This document shows, piece after piece, positions 45,835 to 64,000 of a stretch of DNA of 64,000 bases (its first letter is position 1; every line of letters starts with the position of its first letter). The DNA is from Siniperca chuatsi (lineage: Eukaryota > Chordata > Actinopteri > Centrarchiformes > Sinipercidae): the NCBI RefSeq assembly GCF_020085105.1, contig NC_058045.1, positions 2,449,501 to 2,513,500 of the forward strand, written 5' to 3'. Under the pieces are notes generated by a model. The model ran no database searches, was not told where the DNA came from, and worked only from the letters and a program-made list of their open reading frames with translations. A program made the translations under genes and the position numbers.

Positions 45835-46000
45835 ACACAGGACTTTCACACAGGAGACCAGGGTTCATTTCCCATGTGAAACCAATAGTCAGTGTTGATT
45901 GTTTTAAGGAAGTAGTTATTTTAACCCAAAACATGATCTTTTCATAAACCTAACCAAGTAGTTTTGGTGCCTAAACCTAACCAAACTTCGACCATCACCT
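45835..46000 (-). repeat. Dispersed repeat, second copy
   Basis: On the minus strand it carries GGTTAGGTTTAGGCACCAAA, AAGATCATG and GGTTAAAATAACTACTTCC, aligning with the + strand repeat at 29650-29845. Confidence 0.5.
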
Positions 46001-46567
46001 GAAATGTTTCTCAGCAAGCTTTATTTTGAAAGTCTAACTGGATGTTGCGTATTTATTATTGCTGACTTGACCACGGAATGATAACGTGTTGAAAACGTGA
46101 CACTGCCATGGTGGACCAGCCTGTGTATTACATGCTTTGGCGTGATACTGGGTTGCAGCAGCAGACCGGCAGCAAGTGATAATTTAACGGAGTATCTGAT
46201 GTCCAGTACGGTAAACAATGAAACTAGGAGTGCTTGAGACGGTCAGTTTCACAGCACTGTTTAGACGTGTGTAAAAACACATTCTTATGGTAGTGTGTGT
46301 GTGTTTGTGTCAAACTCCTACTCAGACAGCAGAGGACAGAAGCAGCATGCCTGTAAATGACACCAAAACACAGTAGAGACTCTCAGCATAGTTTGTTATT
46401 ACATGACTATTAAGGTACAAAAATTTGGCAGTGTGGGGGATAGCCTTCTGAGATTTACTCACCAAACAGATGATCTACTTGCATTTGGCGCTTGGCAGGT
46501 GTTAATTTCAGACCCTGCAGGACAGGTTTGTGTTTTTGATGCATCAGTCTGTTGTGTTGGAGCAGGG
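46001..46567. other. DNAJC24 upstream flank
   Basis: No other gene seen. The frame upstream of 46568 happens to be open, but its sequence does not resemble a J-domain protein. Confidence 0.4.
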
Positions 46568-63694
<17,127 letters not shown>

Positions 63695-64000
63695 TAATGC
63701 TTGTTTGGAAACCTTTGACACTGACAAGCCTGAGTGCTAAATAATTATGTCAACGTTTCCCTTCATGGGAGAGTTTTTTTTAAAGGATTCATATGATTGC
63801 CTGAGTGGTCATGTGATACTTCAAGTTGAATCTTTAGCTTGTACTATACCCAATTGAATTTGAATTCGTTTTTTTTTTAAGTGTATTGATATATTTTTTT
63901 TGTATAGTATGTAATGTGTAGGTGTTTAAATTACTATTGTTCATATTCAGTTGTGATAAATACTGAAAAATGTGTTCATGTAAAGAGTTAACCGTTAACA

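Noticed and set aside
46403..46567. Upstream in-frame extension of DNAJC24 to a Met at 46403
   Set aside because: The added 55 residues do not resemble J-domain proteins, and the ATG at 46568 gives the expected short N-terminus before the conserved block.

Overview
This window looks like a chromosomal segment of a ray-finned fish, probably a perciform-type teleost. It has vertebrate split genes with GT-AG introns, no prokaryotic gene organisation, and a repeat mixture typical of fish: Tc1 elements with long inverted ends, L2-, Rex1/CR1-, RTE- and Tx1/L1-type LINEs, PIF/Harbinger and hAT elements, Gypsy-like LTRs, and a relic of a KDZ (Zisupton/Kyakuja-type) transposase. The species cannot be named from the sequence alone.

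One host gene is clearly readable. DNAJC24 (DPH4), the J-domain plus CSL-zinc-finger factor of diphthamide synthesis, lies on the + strand from about 46.57 to 63.69 kb. Its four coding exons (46568-46669, 47172-47307, 57828-57896, 63474-63694) join in frame into 175 residues. Its second and third introns (10.5 and 5.6 kb) are largely nested transposons. A second, broken host-type gene at 5.82-7.96 kb resembles the CCDC106 family. It keeps a four-exon layout but has in-frame stops and frameshifts.

Layout: 0-3.6 kb, Tc1 fold-back pieces around a KDZ transposase relic; 3.6-5.0 kb, Rex1/CR1-like LINE 3-prime half; 5.7-8.0 kb, CCDC106-like pseudogene; 8.0-10.4 kb, Tx1/L1 LINE split by a clean solo LTR; 10.4-14 kb, L2 fragment, then a Gypsy-like LTR and leader ORF carrying a coding minisatellite; 14-16.2 kb, simple repeats and unassigned DNA; 16.2-20.3 kb, nearly end-to-end L2 with an SGNH-esterase ORF1; 20.3-25.7 kb, mostly unassigned, with a second LTR/leader copy at 24.2-25.1 kb; 25.7-27.5 kb, Harbinger element with perfect target duplication; 28-29.4 kb, L2 tails; 30.2-32 kb, inverted GC-rich leader minisatellite; 32.7-33.2 kb, hAT MITE; 35.6-40.6 kb, L2 split by an RTE element; 40.9-42.6 kb, an opposing L2; 42.7-43.2 kb, a MITE; 44.1 kb, a possible promoter; 46.6-63.7 kb, DNAJC24 with its repeat-laden introns.

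I found no previously undescribed cellular system. The most interesting material is structural: Tc1 derivatives built from two copies of the same end, nested insertions whose exact target duplications can be read, head-to-head L2 palindromes inside an intron, a coding minisatellite shared by three LTR-element leaders, and a transposon ending 80 bp before the last exon of an apparently functional gene. All family names rest on motif recognition without database searches.
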